Below are positions 27,664 through 37,047 of a DNA stretch of 64,000 nucleotides, one piece after another. The stretch spans positions 1 through 64,000 of the forward strand of contig DJZU01000090.1 of NCBI GenBank assembly GCA_002448715.1, read 5' to 3'. Origin of the DNA: Candidatus Neomicrothrix sp. UBA6944 (GTDB lineage: Bacteria; Actinomycetota; Acidimicrobiia; Acidimicrobiales; Poriferisodalaceae). The notes beneath the pieces are model-generated. The model did not search any database. It was not told the origin of the DNA and saw only the letters and a program-made list of their open reading frames with translations. Position 1 is the first letter of the stretch; the number at the start of each line of letters is the position of its first letter. Made by a program: the position numbers and the translations under genes.

Positions 27664-28875
27664 TCAGTCCAATCCGTATGCAGTGTGTAACGCGGCTGTG
27701 GCTCGGTCCACATCTTCTTCAGCGATAACACAGCTGATGCGGATCGGAGACGTCGCAATCATCTCGATATTGACGTTGTTTTCGGCGAGTGTTTCGAACA
27801 TTGTCGCGGCAACCCCCGGGTTCGATGCCATCCCCGCGCCGACCACCGAAACGCGGCCTAAGTCCGGATCCGCCATGACGCCGGAGAAAGCTAGATCTTC
27901 TGCGAGTCCTTCACAGGTGGCGGTGGCGACTTCCAAGTCTTCCAAGGGCACGGTGAAGGAAATATCAGTGCGGTCACTCTCGCTAACGTTTTGGACAATC
28001 ATGTCAACATTGACCGACGCGTCAGCGAGGGTGCGGAAAACCTTGGCAGCTAGTCCGGGCTCGTCTCGAACTCCGCTGAGGGTGACTTTCGCCTGACTGG
28101 TGTCGGGCACTATGCCTTTGATTATTGCTCTTTCCATATCAGGGGCCTCCTCAAGCACCCATGTACCAGGTTCCCAGGTAAATGCTGACCTAACGTGTAG
28201 TGGGACGCCGAAGGCTCGCGCTACTTCCACCGAACGCATAACGGGTTTGGGGCAACCCACTGCTGTCATTTCTAGTAGTTCGTCAAACGATATTGATTCC
28301 ATTCGTTTAGCGGTCGGACAGACCCTCGGATCCGTAGTGAATACTCCTGAAACATCGGTATACAACTCACACGCGTCAGCTCCTAGACCGTGGGCCAGCG
28401 CTACCGCGGTGGTGTCAGATCCGCCGCGACCCAAAAAAGTGACGTTGTTATCAGTTGACATACCTTGAGCCCCCGCTACGACCGCGACTCGTCCCTTTTC
28501 CACTGAATCGCGCACCCTGTGAGGATCGACCGACAAGATTTTTGCGTTCCCATGGTTGCCATCGGTCTCAAAACCAGCCTGACTTCCTGTAAACGAATCC
28601 GCCGGGACTCCCGCAGCCTCAAGAGCCATACACATAAGCGCGATCGACTTTCGTTCTCCCGCAGTGATGAGCATGTCCATTTCTCGTCCTGGCGGTTGTT
28701 CATTTACTTCGTCAGCGAGTCGAAGCAACACATCGGTTTCTTTGCCCATAGCGCTGACAACCAAAACAACATCATCGCCGCGGCTTCGCGTTCGTTTGAC
28801 ATGGTCGGCTACTTCTCGCATGCGATCAGCATCGGCAACGGAGGTGCCTCCGAATTTTTGAACGACTAATGCCAC
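27664..28875 (-). CDS. lysC: Aspartate kinase
   Basis: Phosphorylates aspartate, first step of the aspartate family pathway. KFGGTSVADADRMREVADHV lies at the N terminus, followed by kinase motifs LITAGERKSIALM, FLGRGGSDTTAVAL and ELYTDVSGVFTTDPR. Two C-terminal ACT domains (from about residue 265) bind lysine/threonine for feedback inhibition. I start at GTG 28875, giving 403 residues and the family N terminus VALVVQKFGG; ATG 28947 would add 24 unconserved residues. Actinobacterial lysC often has an internal start for a beta subunit; I did not assign one. Confidence 0.95.
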   Translation of the reverse strand: MALVVQKFGGTSVADADRMREVADHVKRTRSRGDDVVLVVSAMGKETDVLLRLADEVNEQPPGREMDMLITAGERKSIALMCMALEAAGVPADSFTGSQAGFETDGNHGNAKILSVDPHRVRDSVEKGRVAVVAGAQGMSTDNNVTFLGRGGSDTTAVALAHGLGADACELYTDVSGVFTTDPRVCPTAKRMESISFDELLEMTAVGCPKPVMRSVEVARAFGVPLHVRSAFTWEPGTWVLEEAPDMERAIIKGIVPDTSQAKVTLSGVRDEPGLAAKVFRTLADASVNVDMIVQNVSESDRTDISFTVPLEDLEVATATCEGLAEDLAFSGVMADPDLGRVSVVGAGMASNPGVAATMFETLAENNVNIEMIATSPIRISCVIAEEDVDRATAALHTAYGLD

Positions 28876-29005
28876 AGGCTCTGAGGGTACCCTCCAAGAA
28901 CTGTTATGCCGTGGGTGATTTTCGGTGTTGTGGACCAGGCTTACCACCTCTACGTTGCTACGGTCATTAGCGAAGACCTTTATCTAAGGGAATATCGACA
29001 CAGTT

Positions 29006-29830
29006 ATGAGCAACAGCAAGCGTGACCGGCAAAGAGCCCATCGTGAAGCCCAGGTAGAAGCTGCAGAACGTGCGAAAAAGAGTTCTAAGCGAACCAAAAT
29101 TGTAATCCGTTGGGTAGCCATCGCGGCTGCAGTAGTTGTGATCGCATTTTTGTGGAGTTTGACCGGCAGCGACGACAAAGATTCGACAGCAAATCCAGAT
29201 CAGATTGCTTCAATAGGCGCCCAAACTCTTGGGTTAGATGGTTGCCCGCCTGAGGGAGGGTCCTCAGAACGCCGCTTTCAGTTTGATACCCCACCCAAGG
29301 TGTGTATTGATACCGGACAGTTATACGCGGCGGAGTTCGTTACGAACGTCGGAGACTTCACCGTGGTGCTCGATCCGACATTGGACTCTCGAAGCGTAAA
29401 CAACTTTATTTTCCTTGCCCGCCACGGCGCTTACGACGGAACGATCTTTCATCGTGTGATCGATCAGTTCGTAATTCAGGGCGGCGACGTCGAAGCTTTG
29501 AATGGCATGGGCGGCCCGGGCTACAAGTTCACAGGAGCGTACGGCCCCGAGAAGGGATACCTAGTTGGCTCTTTCGCTATGGCCAATCAGGGGACACCAA
29601 ACACCAATGGGTCTCAATTCTTCGTTGTGACAGGTCCATTTGGTGCCGCGTTAGATCCTAATTATTCTCTAATGGGTCACGTCGTGGCCGGTCTCGAAGT
29701 CGCCTTGGAAATCCAAACAGTAGAAACCGATGGCCTAGATTTGCCCTTGGAAGCGGTTTCAATAACGTCAATAGCCGTCGATGACGCCACATCAGAGCAG
29801 ATAGACAGGTACAAGGATTTAACTGAATAA
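29006..29830 (+). CDS. Membrane-anchored cyclophilin-type peptidyl-prolyl isomerase
   Basis: A 274-residue protein with a basic, coiled-coil-like cytoplasmic N terminus, a single membrane segment (VAIAAAVVVIAFLWSL, residues about 36-52) and an extracytoplasmic cyclophilin domain (about 100-265). Catalytic-site motifs are HRVIDQFVIQGGD, GPEKGYLVGSFAMANQG and NTNGSQFFVVTG. It would assist folding of exported proteins. It is divergent from lysC. Confidence 0.92.
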   Translation: MSNSKRDRQRAHREAQVEAAERAKKSSKRTKIVIRWVAIAAAVVVIAFLWSLTGSDDKDSTANPDQIASIGAQTLGLDGCPPEGGSSERRFQFDTPPKVCIDTGQLYAAEFVTNVGDFTVVLDPTLDSRSVNNFIFLARHGAYDGTIFHRVIDQFVIQGGDVEALNGMGGPGYKFTGAYGPEKGYLVGSFAMANQGTPNTNGSQFFVVTGPFGAALDPNYSLMGHVVAGLEVALEIQTVETDGLDLPLEAVSITSIAVDDATSEQIDRYKDLTE

Positions 29831-29859
29831 GCATTCCGCTTTGAGTCTGACCGTCACTA

Positions 29860-30585
29860 ATGCGTATGCTCACCGGTATGCGCGGGGACACTCTAACCGG
29901 ACCAGTTGAGCCGGAAGCCAGTATCTGGACATTTCCACCTGCTCACACGGCTGATGAGAATGGGCTAGTGGGAGCGGGTGCTGACCTAGAACCAGGCACG
30001 CTGCTTTCCGCATATAGCTCAGGGCTTTTCCCGATGCCGTTAGGCGACACCTTGGGTTGGTGGTCCCCTGATCCAAGGGGGGTGCTACCCCTTTCGTATC
30101 TTCGGGTAGGGAGATCACTTCGCCGAGCTTGTCGAGATTTCGACATTCGAATTGACCATGCTTTCGATCAGGTGATCGATGCGTGTGCTAGCCCGGTACG
30201 CCCCCATGGATGGATCGACGCCAATATTCGAGACGCTTATCTCGAACTCCATCGACTTGGTTGGGCACACAGCGTCGAAGCTTGGCAAGACGATGAGTTG
30301 GTGGGCGGCCTATACGGAGTGGCGATTGGCGCCTTTTTCGCAGGTGAGTCAATGTTTCATTCAGTCCCCAACGCGTCAAAAGTGGCTCTAGTAGCGCTGG
30401 TGGATGCGATGAAGGTAACCGGGGGGGCATTAATCGACGTGCAATGGAACACGCCCCATCTCGAAAGTCTTGGTGCCGTTGAAATTAGTCGCGACGACTA
30501 TTTGGAGCTGTTAGGTGAAGCTGTAGATCGACCACTCGCCGAGGTATGGGCTCGGCCAATGAATTTCACTTTGCTTGACGATTGA
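29860..30585 (+). CDS. aat: Leucyl/phenylalanyl-tRNA-protein transferase
   Basis: Adds Leu or Phe to proteins with N-terminal Arg or Lys, marking them for ClpS/ClpAP degradation. The 241-residue sequence contains the family blocks LLSAYSSGLFPMPLG, WWSPDPRGVLPL, THGWID-like HGWIDANIRDAYLELHRLG, SVEAWQDDELVGGLYGVAIG, FFAGESMF and LIDVQWNTPHLESLGA. The start could be ATG 29860, or ATG 29878; neither has a strong ribosome site. clpS is not in the window. Confidence 0.94.
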   Translation: MRMLTGMRGDTLTGPVEPEASIWTFPPAHTADENGLVGAGADLEPGTLLSAYSSGLFPMPLGDTLGWWSPDPRGVLPLSYLRVGRSLRRACRDFDIRIDHAFDQVIDACASPVRPHGWIDANIRDAYLELHRLGWAHSVEAWQDDELVGGLYGVAIGAFFAGESMFHSVPNASKVALVALVDAMKVTGGALIDVQWNTPHLESLGAVEISRDDYLELLGEAVDRPLAEVWARPMNFTLLDD

Positions 30586-30631
30586 GAGTTGGCATTAGAC
30601 CCTAGGCTCATTCTTGAAGCGAGGAGCCCTT

Positions 30632-32599
30632 GTGACTGACGCACCTAAATCTCAAAGGGATCATCCTTGGGTGATGCGCACCTATTCGGGTCACAGCACA
30701 GCTCAAGCTTCTAATGATCTTTATCGAAGCAACCTTGAGAAGGGACAAACCGGCCTTTCGGTGGCGTTCGATCTTCCGACCCAAACTGGTTATGACCCAG
30801 ATCACCCACTCGCCAACGGAGAAGTTGGAAAAGTCGGGGTTCCTATTTTCCACCTAGGTCAAATGAACACGTTGCTCAACCAAATTCCTCTTGAGCAGAT
30901 GAACACGTCGATGACAATCAATGCAACTGCCGCTTGGCTATTGGGGTTGTACATAGCAAACGCCGAGGAGCAGGGGATTCCCTCAGACACTTTGAGAGGG
31001 ACCACCCAAAACGACATCGTCAAGGAGTACTTGAGTCGAGGGACCTACATTTTCCCACCGGAAGCAAGTAAGCGTCTCATCGTCGACATGATCGCTTACT
31101 GTTCTCAACACGTTCCATTGTGGAATCCGATCAACATCTGTAGCTACCACCTTCAGGAGGCCGGGGCCACACCCGTTCAGGAAATTGCGTACTCGTTCGC
31201 CAACGCAATCGATGTCCTTGATGCTGTTCGCGATTCGGGTCAAGTGCCCGAAGAAGATTTCCCTCGAGTGGTGGGGAGCATCTCGTTCTTTGTGAACTCT
31301 GGAATTAGATTCGTTGAAGAGGTCTGCAAAATGAGGGCCTTCACTCAGATGTGGGATGAAATCTGCGAGAGCCGTTACGGCGTAGCGGATCCCAAACTTC
31401 GACGGTTCCGATATGGAGTACAGGTCAACTCACTTGGCCTAACCGAAGCTCAACCCGAAAACAACGTCCAGCGCATCATCCTCGAAGCACTGGGGGTCAC
31501 GCTGTCCAAAAGGGCTCGGGCACGCTCAATCCAATTACCAGCATGGAACGAAGCCCTCGGGTTGCCCAGACCGTGGGACCAACAGTGGTCATTGCGGATG
31601 CAGCAGGTACTGGCATTGGAAACTGATCTATTGGAATACGACGATATTTTTGACGGCTCACACGTCATTGAGACGCGCACGGCCGAACTCGTAGATGCAG
31701 CCAAAGATGAGCTAAACGATGTGTTGGATTTGGGCGGTGCTTTCGTTGCCATCAACGAACTCAAACAACGTTTGGTTACTAGTCACACCGAGCGGGTGCG
31801 CAAGATTGAATCCGCTGAATTAACCGTTATCGGCGTGAACGCCTTTGAAGACACCGCCGACTCACCTTTAGGGGGCGACGGCAGTTTTCTAAAGGTCGAT
31901 CCATTGGTCGAATCTGAAATGGTGGCAGACGTGTCAGCCTGGCGGTCATCTCGTTCTCAAGAAGCGGTGGACCTAGCACTTCAACAACTGCGGGTGGCAG
32001 CTGAGAGTGATGAGAACATAATGCACTCAACTATTGCGGCCGCTCGGGCGGGCGTAACTACTGGAGAATGGACTGAGGTACTTCGCGAGGTGTTCGGGGA
32101 GTATCGCGGTCCTACTGGTGTTCAAAATGTCTCAGTAAATTCTTCGGGCTTGAAAGAAGTCGCAGAACGCTCAAGCTCTCTAGCTGGAGGTCCTCCACGT
32201 TTGTTGGTGGCGAAGCCGGGCCTAGATGGGCATTCAAACGGCGCTGAGCAAATCGCCGTTGCAGCCAGAAATGCCGGCATGGAAGTCGTATATGAAGGTA
32301 TTCGGGTGACACCTGATCACGTGGCTGCGACTGCACGAGACGAAGATGTTGATGTCATCGGTCTGTCAATTTTGTCTGGTAGTCATCTTCAGCTAGTTCC
32401 ATCTGTTTTGAGCGCGTTAAAAGACGAAGGGGTTACAGCTCCTGTAGTCGTAGGTGGAATTATTCCCGAAGACGATCGGAGCGGACTTATCGAAGCGGGG
32501 GTATCTCAGGTTTATACGCCTAAGGATTATGAACTGACTCGCATCATGCACGATGTGGTTGACCTGGTCGAATCAGAACGCGAGAACCGGAACAGATAA
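30632..32599 (+). CDS. ecm: Ethylmalonyl-CoA mutase (single-chain B12 mutase)
   Basis: Coenzyme B12-dependent carbon-skeleton mutase of 655 residues, converting (2R)-ethylmalonyl-CoA to (2S)-methylsuccinyl-CoA. The N-terminal TIM-barrel domain and the C-terminal B12 domain are in one chain; the cobalamin motif DxHxxG is GLDGHSNGAEQIA with D532 and H534. Several blocks match what I recall of characterised Ecm enzymes rather than methylmalonyl-CoA mutase: RTYSGHSTAQASNDLYRSNL, GLSVAFDLPTQTGYD, PLWNPINICSYHLQEAGATP, QLPAWNEALGLPRPWDQQWS. Start GTG 30632 follows GAGGAG by five bases. crotonyl-CoA carboxylase/reductase is encoded 27 kb away in the same window, supporting the assignment. Confidence 0.9.
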   Translation: MTDAPKSQRDHPWVMRTYSGHSTAQASNDLYRSNLEKGQTGLSVAFDLPTQTGYDPDHPLANGEVGKVGVPIFHLGQMNTLLNQIPLEQMNTSMTINATAAWLLGLYIANAEEQGIPSDTLRGTTQNDIVKEYLSRGTYIFPPEASKRLIVDMIAYCSQHVPLWNPINICSYHLQEAGATPVQEIAYSFANAIDVLDAVRDSGQVPEEDFPRVVGSISFFVNSGIRFVEEVCKMRAFTQMWDEICESRYGVADPKLRRFRYGVQVNSLGLTEAQPENNVQRIILEALGVTLSKRARARSIQLPAWNEALGLPRPWDQQWSLRMQQVLALETDLLEYDDIFDGSHVIETRTAELVDAAKDELNDVLDLGGAFVAINELKQRLVTSHTERVRKIESAELTVIGVNAFEDTADSPLGGDGSFLKVDPLVESEMVADVSAWRSSRSQEAVDLALQQLRVAAESDENIMHSTIAAARAGVTTGEWTEVLREVFGEYRGPTGVQNVSVNSSGLKEVAERSSSLAGGPPRLLVAKPGLDGHSNGAEQIAVAARNAGMEVVYEGIRVTPDHVAATARDEDVDVIGLSILSGSHLQLVPSVLSALKDEGVTAPVVVGGIIPEDDRSGLIEAGVSQVYTPKDYELTRIMHDVVDLVESERENRNR

Positions 32600-32605
32600 T
32601 TTGCC

Positions 32606-33739
32606 TCAGGTGTCGCTAAACCAATGAGAGGCGACATCGGGAATATTGGGGTTGTCAACACCTAAGTCCCGGCCGGTCCATCGAACAGCTCCCGGAGTTC
32701 TCGATAGTTGAGCGATTAGAGCTTGCATCACCAGTCCATCCACTTTGATCAATGCACCTCGTTCCGCTATGTGGGGATCACTGGAGATCTCACCAACATC
32801 CATAACCGGTGCGGCTGCAGCCTGCGCTGCTTCAAAACTTTCTAAGGCTTCAATAGTTGTGCGCTGCTTGACCCATGAAGCCATCAGATCATCTACTTCA
32901 TCTCGATTAGCGATTCGTCCGTCAAAGGTTTGAAATCTCTCGTCGTCGGCGACCCCAATGAGTTCCATAACCCGTTGTGCAACAGAATCGCTTGAAGTGC
33001 TTACTGCTATCCATCCGCCATCAGAAGCTTGGTAGGTGCCCCGAGGCACGCTGTACGCGATGCCCGACCCCAGTCGAGGCTGCAAGTAGCCCTCAGTGTG
33101 CCACGCCGAAACTAGGGGGCCCATGACCTGCAGCATTGTCTCTAACAGGTTTACGTCGACGGTTTGACCACCGCCCGCATGCACCGCGACCATGGTCGCG
33201 AAAGCTGCTGCCAAGCCTGTGACTTCATCCGTTAACGCGATCGGTGGCAACAGAGGAGCGCCGTCGGCCTCGCCATTCATCGCCGCGAACCCACTCATAG
33301 CCTCTGCCAATGTCGCGAATCCAGCTCGGTCTCGATACGGCCCGCTTTGGCCAAAGCCAGTCACCCGTGTGATAGTCAATTTGGGGTTTACGTCAAACAG
33401 TTCGTCAGGAACTAATCCAAGGGCTTCGAGTTTGCCTGGCCTGAGATTTTCGACGAGGACATCAGCAATACTTAGCATCCGCTTCATTGTCGCTAAATCA
33501 TCACCATCGCGGAGATCCAAGGTGATGGCACGTTTACCCCTATTTGCTAACTTCCACCACAGCGTGCTCCCGTCGGTATCGCGCCACCCAATATTGCGAG
33601 CAGTGTCGCCTGATGGGCGTTCTACTTTCACTACATCTGCTCCGAAGTCGGCCAGATAACGTGCGCAATGTGGGCCTGCGAAAACGGTTGACAAGTCAAC
33701 AACTTTTAAATCCGCAAGCGGGAGATCATTATCGGTCAC
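32606..33739 (-). CDS. CaiB/BaiF family (family III) CoA-transferase
   Basis: CoA-transferase of 377 residues. N-terminal LADLKVVDLSTVFAGPHCARYLADFGADVVKVE, seen in part as AGPHCARYLADFGADVVKVE, is the family signature; VDVNLLETMLQVMG contains the Asp that forms the covalent intermediate, and DPHIAERG is the C-terminal motif. Start GTG 33739 is chosen over ATG 33772 from family alignment. It converges on the ethylmalonyl-CoA mutase gene six bases away. One member of this family, mesaconyl-CoA C1-C4 CoA transferase, belongs to related pathways, so a role there is possible but not shown. Confidence 0.9.
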   Translation of the reverse strand: MTDNDLPLADLKVVDLSTVFAGPHCARYLADFGADVVKVERPSGDTARNIGWRDTDGSTLWWKLANRGKRAITLDLRDGDDLATMKRMLSIADVLVENLRPGKLEALGLVPDELFDVNPKLTITRVTGFGQSGPYRDRAGFATLAEAMSGFAAMNGEADGAPLLPPIALTDEVTGLAAAFATMVAVHAGGGQTVDVNLLETMLQVMGPLVSAWHTEGYLQPRLGSGIAYSVPRGTYQASDGGWIAVSTSSDSVAQRVMELIGVADDERFQTFDGRIANRDEVDDLMASWVKQRTTIEALESFEAAQAAAAPVMDVGEISSDPHIAERGALIKVDGLVMQALIAQLSRTPGAVRWTGRDLGVDNPNIPDVASHWFSDT

Positions 33740-33822
33740 ATCAAGATCCTGCCACGAACCAGAACAATTCACTCAGTGTGCAACTATGAATAGATCCTGC
33801 CAGTTCGCACGAAGGCACGCTC

Positions 33823-35166
33823 ATGACAGTTTCAAACACAATTCCTTTTCATCTTCGAGGTAACTACGCTCCGGTTGCAGATGAAATTACTGCCGACAAT
33901 CTCGAGATTCGGGGGTCTTTACCCAGTGAGTTGAACGGTCGCTACTTTCGTAACGGAGCGAATCCAATTACTGGTGAGTCGGCGCATTGGTTTCTTGGAG
34001 ACGGCATGGTTCATGGTGTCCGAATTCGAGAGGGTAAAGCAGAGTGGTATCGGAATCGGTGGATACAAACCCCCTTCTACGTTGATCCGTCTAAGCCAGT
34101 CATTGATCTAGAAAACCTTGACTTCAGCAGTGAGAATTCCAAAGCCAACACACATGTCGTGCACCATGCAGGTCGGATTCTGTGTCTTGAAGAGGGCCAT
34201 GTTCCTTGGGAAATCTCTAAAGAAATGGAGACACTGGGCCCATGTTCGTTTGATGGCAGGCTTGATGGGTCATTCACGGCTCATCCTAAGATTTGCCCAG
34301 TAACCGGAGAAATGTTGGCTTTCGGCTACGGACTACGACCCCCTTATCTCACCTTCTATTGCATCTCTCCCGAAGGAGAGTTGGTTCAACGGCAAGACAT
34401 AGAGATACCAGCGCCGGTGATGATGCATGATTTCAATGTCACAGCTCAACGGATCGTCTTTATGGATTTACCGGTTGTCTTTGATCTAGATGTAGCTCTA
34501 GCCGGAGGCATGCCTTTTTCGTTCCAACGAGACAACGGTGCTCGACTCGGGCTGATGAACCGAAGTGACGCAGCGGGTGAGCCTCAATGGTTCGATATTG
34601 ATCCCTGTTACGTATTTCATCCCGTAAACAGCTACGACATTGGGGATCGCATAATCGTAGATGTAGCTAGGTACCCAAGTATGTGGGAGGCGGGAAGCGG
34701 GCAATTCACCACCACCGCTGAGTTATGGCGATGGGAGATAGATACAACTCTCGGTCGAGTAACCGAAACTCAGCTAGACGATCGTCCGATTGAATTCGCA
34801 CGCGTTGCCGATAACCGAGTTGGACTCGAATACAACTTCGGTTACGCAGTGAGTCTCGATCTCTCTGATGGAAGTAATACATCTGGTGGTGGAAAGCTGG
34901 TCAAATACAGTTTGGAAAATAACCGGTCTGCGATCTGGGACTTTGGCAAGTACAACGAGCCCGGGGAATTTGTGTTTGTTGAGCGAGACGGCGCCCAAAC
35001 AGAAGATGACGGGTGGCTCATAGGCTACGTGTACAACAAAGCTGAAGATAGAAGCCTTTTGGCAGTATTGGATGCTGCCGCTCCGGGCGCGGACCCGTTG
35101 GCAGAGGTGCTTCTGCCTAGGCGCGTACCTTTCGGTTTTCACGGATCATGGATTTGGGATGATTGA
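33823..35166 (+). CDS. Carotenoid/apocarotenoid cleavage oxygenase
   Basis: Fe(II)-dependent dioxygenase of the RPE65/carotenoid oxygenase family, 447 residues. The four metal-binding histidines can be placed: H154 in FTAHPKICPVTGEM, H202 in MMHDFNVT, H266 in VFHPVNSYD and H440 in GFHGSWI. RYFRNGANPI and HWFLGDGMVHG at the N terminus also fit. It would cleave a carotenoid or apocarotenoid (for example to retinal) or a stilbene-like substrate. It is divergent from the CoA-transferase gene. No carotenoid synthesis gene or rhodopsin is nearby. Confidence 0.93.
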   Translation: MTVSNTIPFHLRGNYAPVADEITADNLEIRGSLPSELNGRYFRNGANPITGESAHWFLGDGMVHGVRIREGKAEWYRNRWIQTPFYVDPSKPVIDLENLDFSSENSKANTHVVHHAGRILCLEEGHVPWEISKEMETLGPCSFDGRLDGSFTAHPKICPVTGEMLAFGYGLRPPYLTFYCISPEGELVQRQDIEIPAPVMMHDFNVTAQRIVFMDLPVVFDLDVALAGGMPFSFQRDNGARLGLMNRSDAAGEPQWFDIDPCYVFHPVNSYDIGDRIIVDVARYPSMWEAGSGQFTTTAELWRWEIDTTLGRVTETQLDDRPIEFARVADNRVGLEYNFGYAVSLDLSDGSNTSGGGKLVKYSLENNRSAIWDFGKYNEPGEFVFVERDGAQTEDDGWLIGYVYNKAEDRSLLAVLDAAAPGADPLAEVLLPRRVPFGFHGSWIWDD

Positions 35167-35204
35167 GGAACTATCCCAAGCCGCTTTTCATACAGCGGGG
35201 ACGC

Positions 35205-35393
35205 TTAATAGGTTCGGTGAGGCCAGTTGGTGGTCTCGTTCCACCAACGCCCACTAAATCTCCAATTGGAGGGCACAGAGTCTTCTTTAAAGGGCGCCGG
35301 TTGTGGCCACAATAGTTCGAGGGCAGTGGCAAGTGCGGCAGCTTCTTCATCAGTAGGGGACGGCCGAATAGCGCCAAGAATAGGAAAACTCAT
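35205..35393 (-). CDS. Acyl-CoA carboxylase epsilon subunit (AccE-like)
   Basis: A 62-residue protein whose ATG overlaps the stop of the carboxylase beta gene in an ATGA junction. It has the pattern of actinobacterial ACCase epsilon subunits: PTDEEAAALATALELLW at the N-terminal helix and a short C-terminal Trp-rich end (WRFSGRWW). Epsilon subunits stabilise the alpha-beta complex in actinobacteria and are usually encoded directly after accD. The small size and weak conservation limit certainty, but position and the EEAAAL helix make it the best reading. Confidence 0.75.
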   Translation of the reverse strand: MSFPILGAIRPSPTDEEAAALATALELLWPQPAPFKEDSVPSNWRFSGRWWNETTNWPHRTY

Positions 35394-36946
35394 AACGGAA
35401 CATTCCCATGCTTACGTTTGGGTAGTTCCTCTCGTTTGCTTTCGATCATTCTGAAAGCTGCAACAACTTTTTGTCGCGTTTCAGCCGGATCAATCACTGC
35501 ATCGACGATGCCGCGTTCGGCCGCTACATAGGGGTTCGCGTACTTTTCGGTGTAATCGTCGACGAGTTCCGCTTTGCGAGCTTCGGGGTCTGCGGCCTGC
35601 TGTAATTCACGTCGGTTCAGAATCTCGACTGCTCCCTGGGGCCCCATGACAGCGAGTTCTGCCGTTGGCCATGCGAACGAAACATCGCAACCTACCGACT
35701 TGGAATCCATTACAACATAAGCCCCGCCGTACGCTTTGCGTGTTATGACCTGGACGCGTGGAACCGTGGCTTCACAGTAGGCGTATAAGAGTTTCGCTCC
35801 ATGCCTGATGATGCCTCCGTGTTCTTGGTCAACCCCGGGCAGGAAACCTGGGACATCAACAAAAGTAAGTAATGGCAAATTGAATGCATCACAAAAACGG
35901 ACGAATCGGGCGGCTTTCTCAGATGACTCGATGTCAAGCACGCCGGCCATAACCATTGGCTGGTTGCCCACTATGCCCACGGATCTACCATCGATGCGAC
36001 CAAAGCCACACACAATCGAGCCCGCCCATCCGGCGTGATATTCCAGAAATTCACCATCATCAACTACCTCGGCTATGACGGCCTTCATGTCGTAAGGGAC
36101 GTTCGCGCTTTCAGGCAGTATGTCTCGCAATTGAGGGCAGTCACGTTCGGGATCATCTCCCTCAGAGAGAACCGGGGCGTCGTCCAGATTATTTGAGGGT
36201 AGGAATGAGAGCAGATATTTGACATCGTCTAGGACACTCTGTTCATCTGACGCCACGAATGAAGCGACTCCCGACTTCGTGCTGTGCGAACCTGCCCCAC
36301 CTAGCTCTTCAAGGGTTACTTCTTCTCCCGTAACGGTTTTGACTACGTCGGGACCAGTGATGAACATATGGCTGCTGTCACGGACCATGAATATGAAATC
36401 GGTCATTGCAGGCGAATAGACCGCTCCCCCCGCACAAGGACCCAGAATCACACTGATTTGCGGAATAACGCCTGAGGCTTGAACGTTGCGCCGAAAAATT
36501 CCGCCGTATCCAGCCAACGAAACAACCCCTTCTTGGATGCGGGCCCCTGCTCCGTCGTTCAAGCCGATCATCGGCGCGCCAACCGATTCTGCTAGGTCCA
36601 TAATTTTGTGCATTTTCTCAGCGAATACCTCACCCAAGGCTCCACCGAAGACGGTGAAGTCCTGACTTGCTACAAAGACTTTTCGACCATCTATCGTTCC
36701 CCATCCGGTGATAATTCCGTCGGTGTAGGGACGCTCATCCAATCCAACATCGTGTGCTCTGTGGCGAGCCAACATATCGAGCTCGTGGAAGGAGCCATCA
36801 TCAAGCAAGTATTCAATACGCTCGCGGGCGAGCATTTTTCCTTTTTCGTGCTGCCGCGCAACGGCCCGTTCGGTACCGGCGTTCAGAGCTGCCTGTCGGC
36901 GTTCTTCGAGATCATTTAGTCGTTCTGACATGCTGGGGTTTGCCAC
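35390..36946 (-). CDS. Acyl-CoA (propionyl/acetyl-CoA) carboxylase beta subunit
   Basis: Carboxyltransferase subunit of 518 residues. The two crotonase-like halves are present: N-terminal LNDLEERRQAALNAGTERAV, RERIEYLLDDGSFHELD, and VFVASQDFTVFGGALGEV; the acyl-CoA site GPCAGGAVYSPAMTDFIFMV; and the biotin site FVDVPGFLPGVDQEHGGIIRHG with AYGGAYVVMDSK. The sequence favours propionyl-CoA or broad acyl-CoA substrates (PccB/AccD5-like); exact preference is not certain. The epsilon subunit overlaps its stop. The biotinylated alpha subunit is not in the window. In the ethylmalonyl-CoA pathway this enzyme would carboxylate propionyl-CoA. Confidence 0.94.
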   Translation of the reverse strand: MANPSMSERLNDLEERRQAALNAGTERAVARQHEKGKMLARERIEYLLDDGSFHELDMLARHRAHDVGLDERPYTDGIITGWGTIDGRKVFVASQDFTVFGGALGEVFAEKMHKIMDLAESVGAPMIGLNDGAGARIQEGVVSLAGYGGIFRRNVQASGVIPQISVILGPCAGGAVYSPAMTDFIFMVRDSSHMFITGPDVVKTVTGEEVTLEELGGAGSHSTKSGVASFVASDEQSVLDDVKYLLSFLPSNNLDDAPVLSEGDDPERDCPQLRDILPESANVPYDMKAVIAEVVDDGEFLEYHAGWAGSIVCGFGRIDGRSVGIVGNQPMVMAGVLDIESSEKAARFVRFCDAFNLPLLTFVDVPGFLPGVDQEHGGIIRHGAKLLYAYCEATVPRVQVITRKAYGGAYVVMDSKSVGCDVSFAWPTAELAVMGPQGAVEILNRRELQQAADPEARKAELVDDYTEKYANPYVAAERGIVDAVIDPAETRQKVVAAFRMIESKREELPKRKHGNVPL

Positions 36947-37047
36947 AGCACCTGAGCGTAGCGTCCAACGGGTACGCGACCCATGTCACTACGACATCAG
37001 TAAGTCCGGGGTGCTATTTGGTTGGATGCTAGGGAGTGGATCTAACT

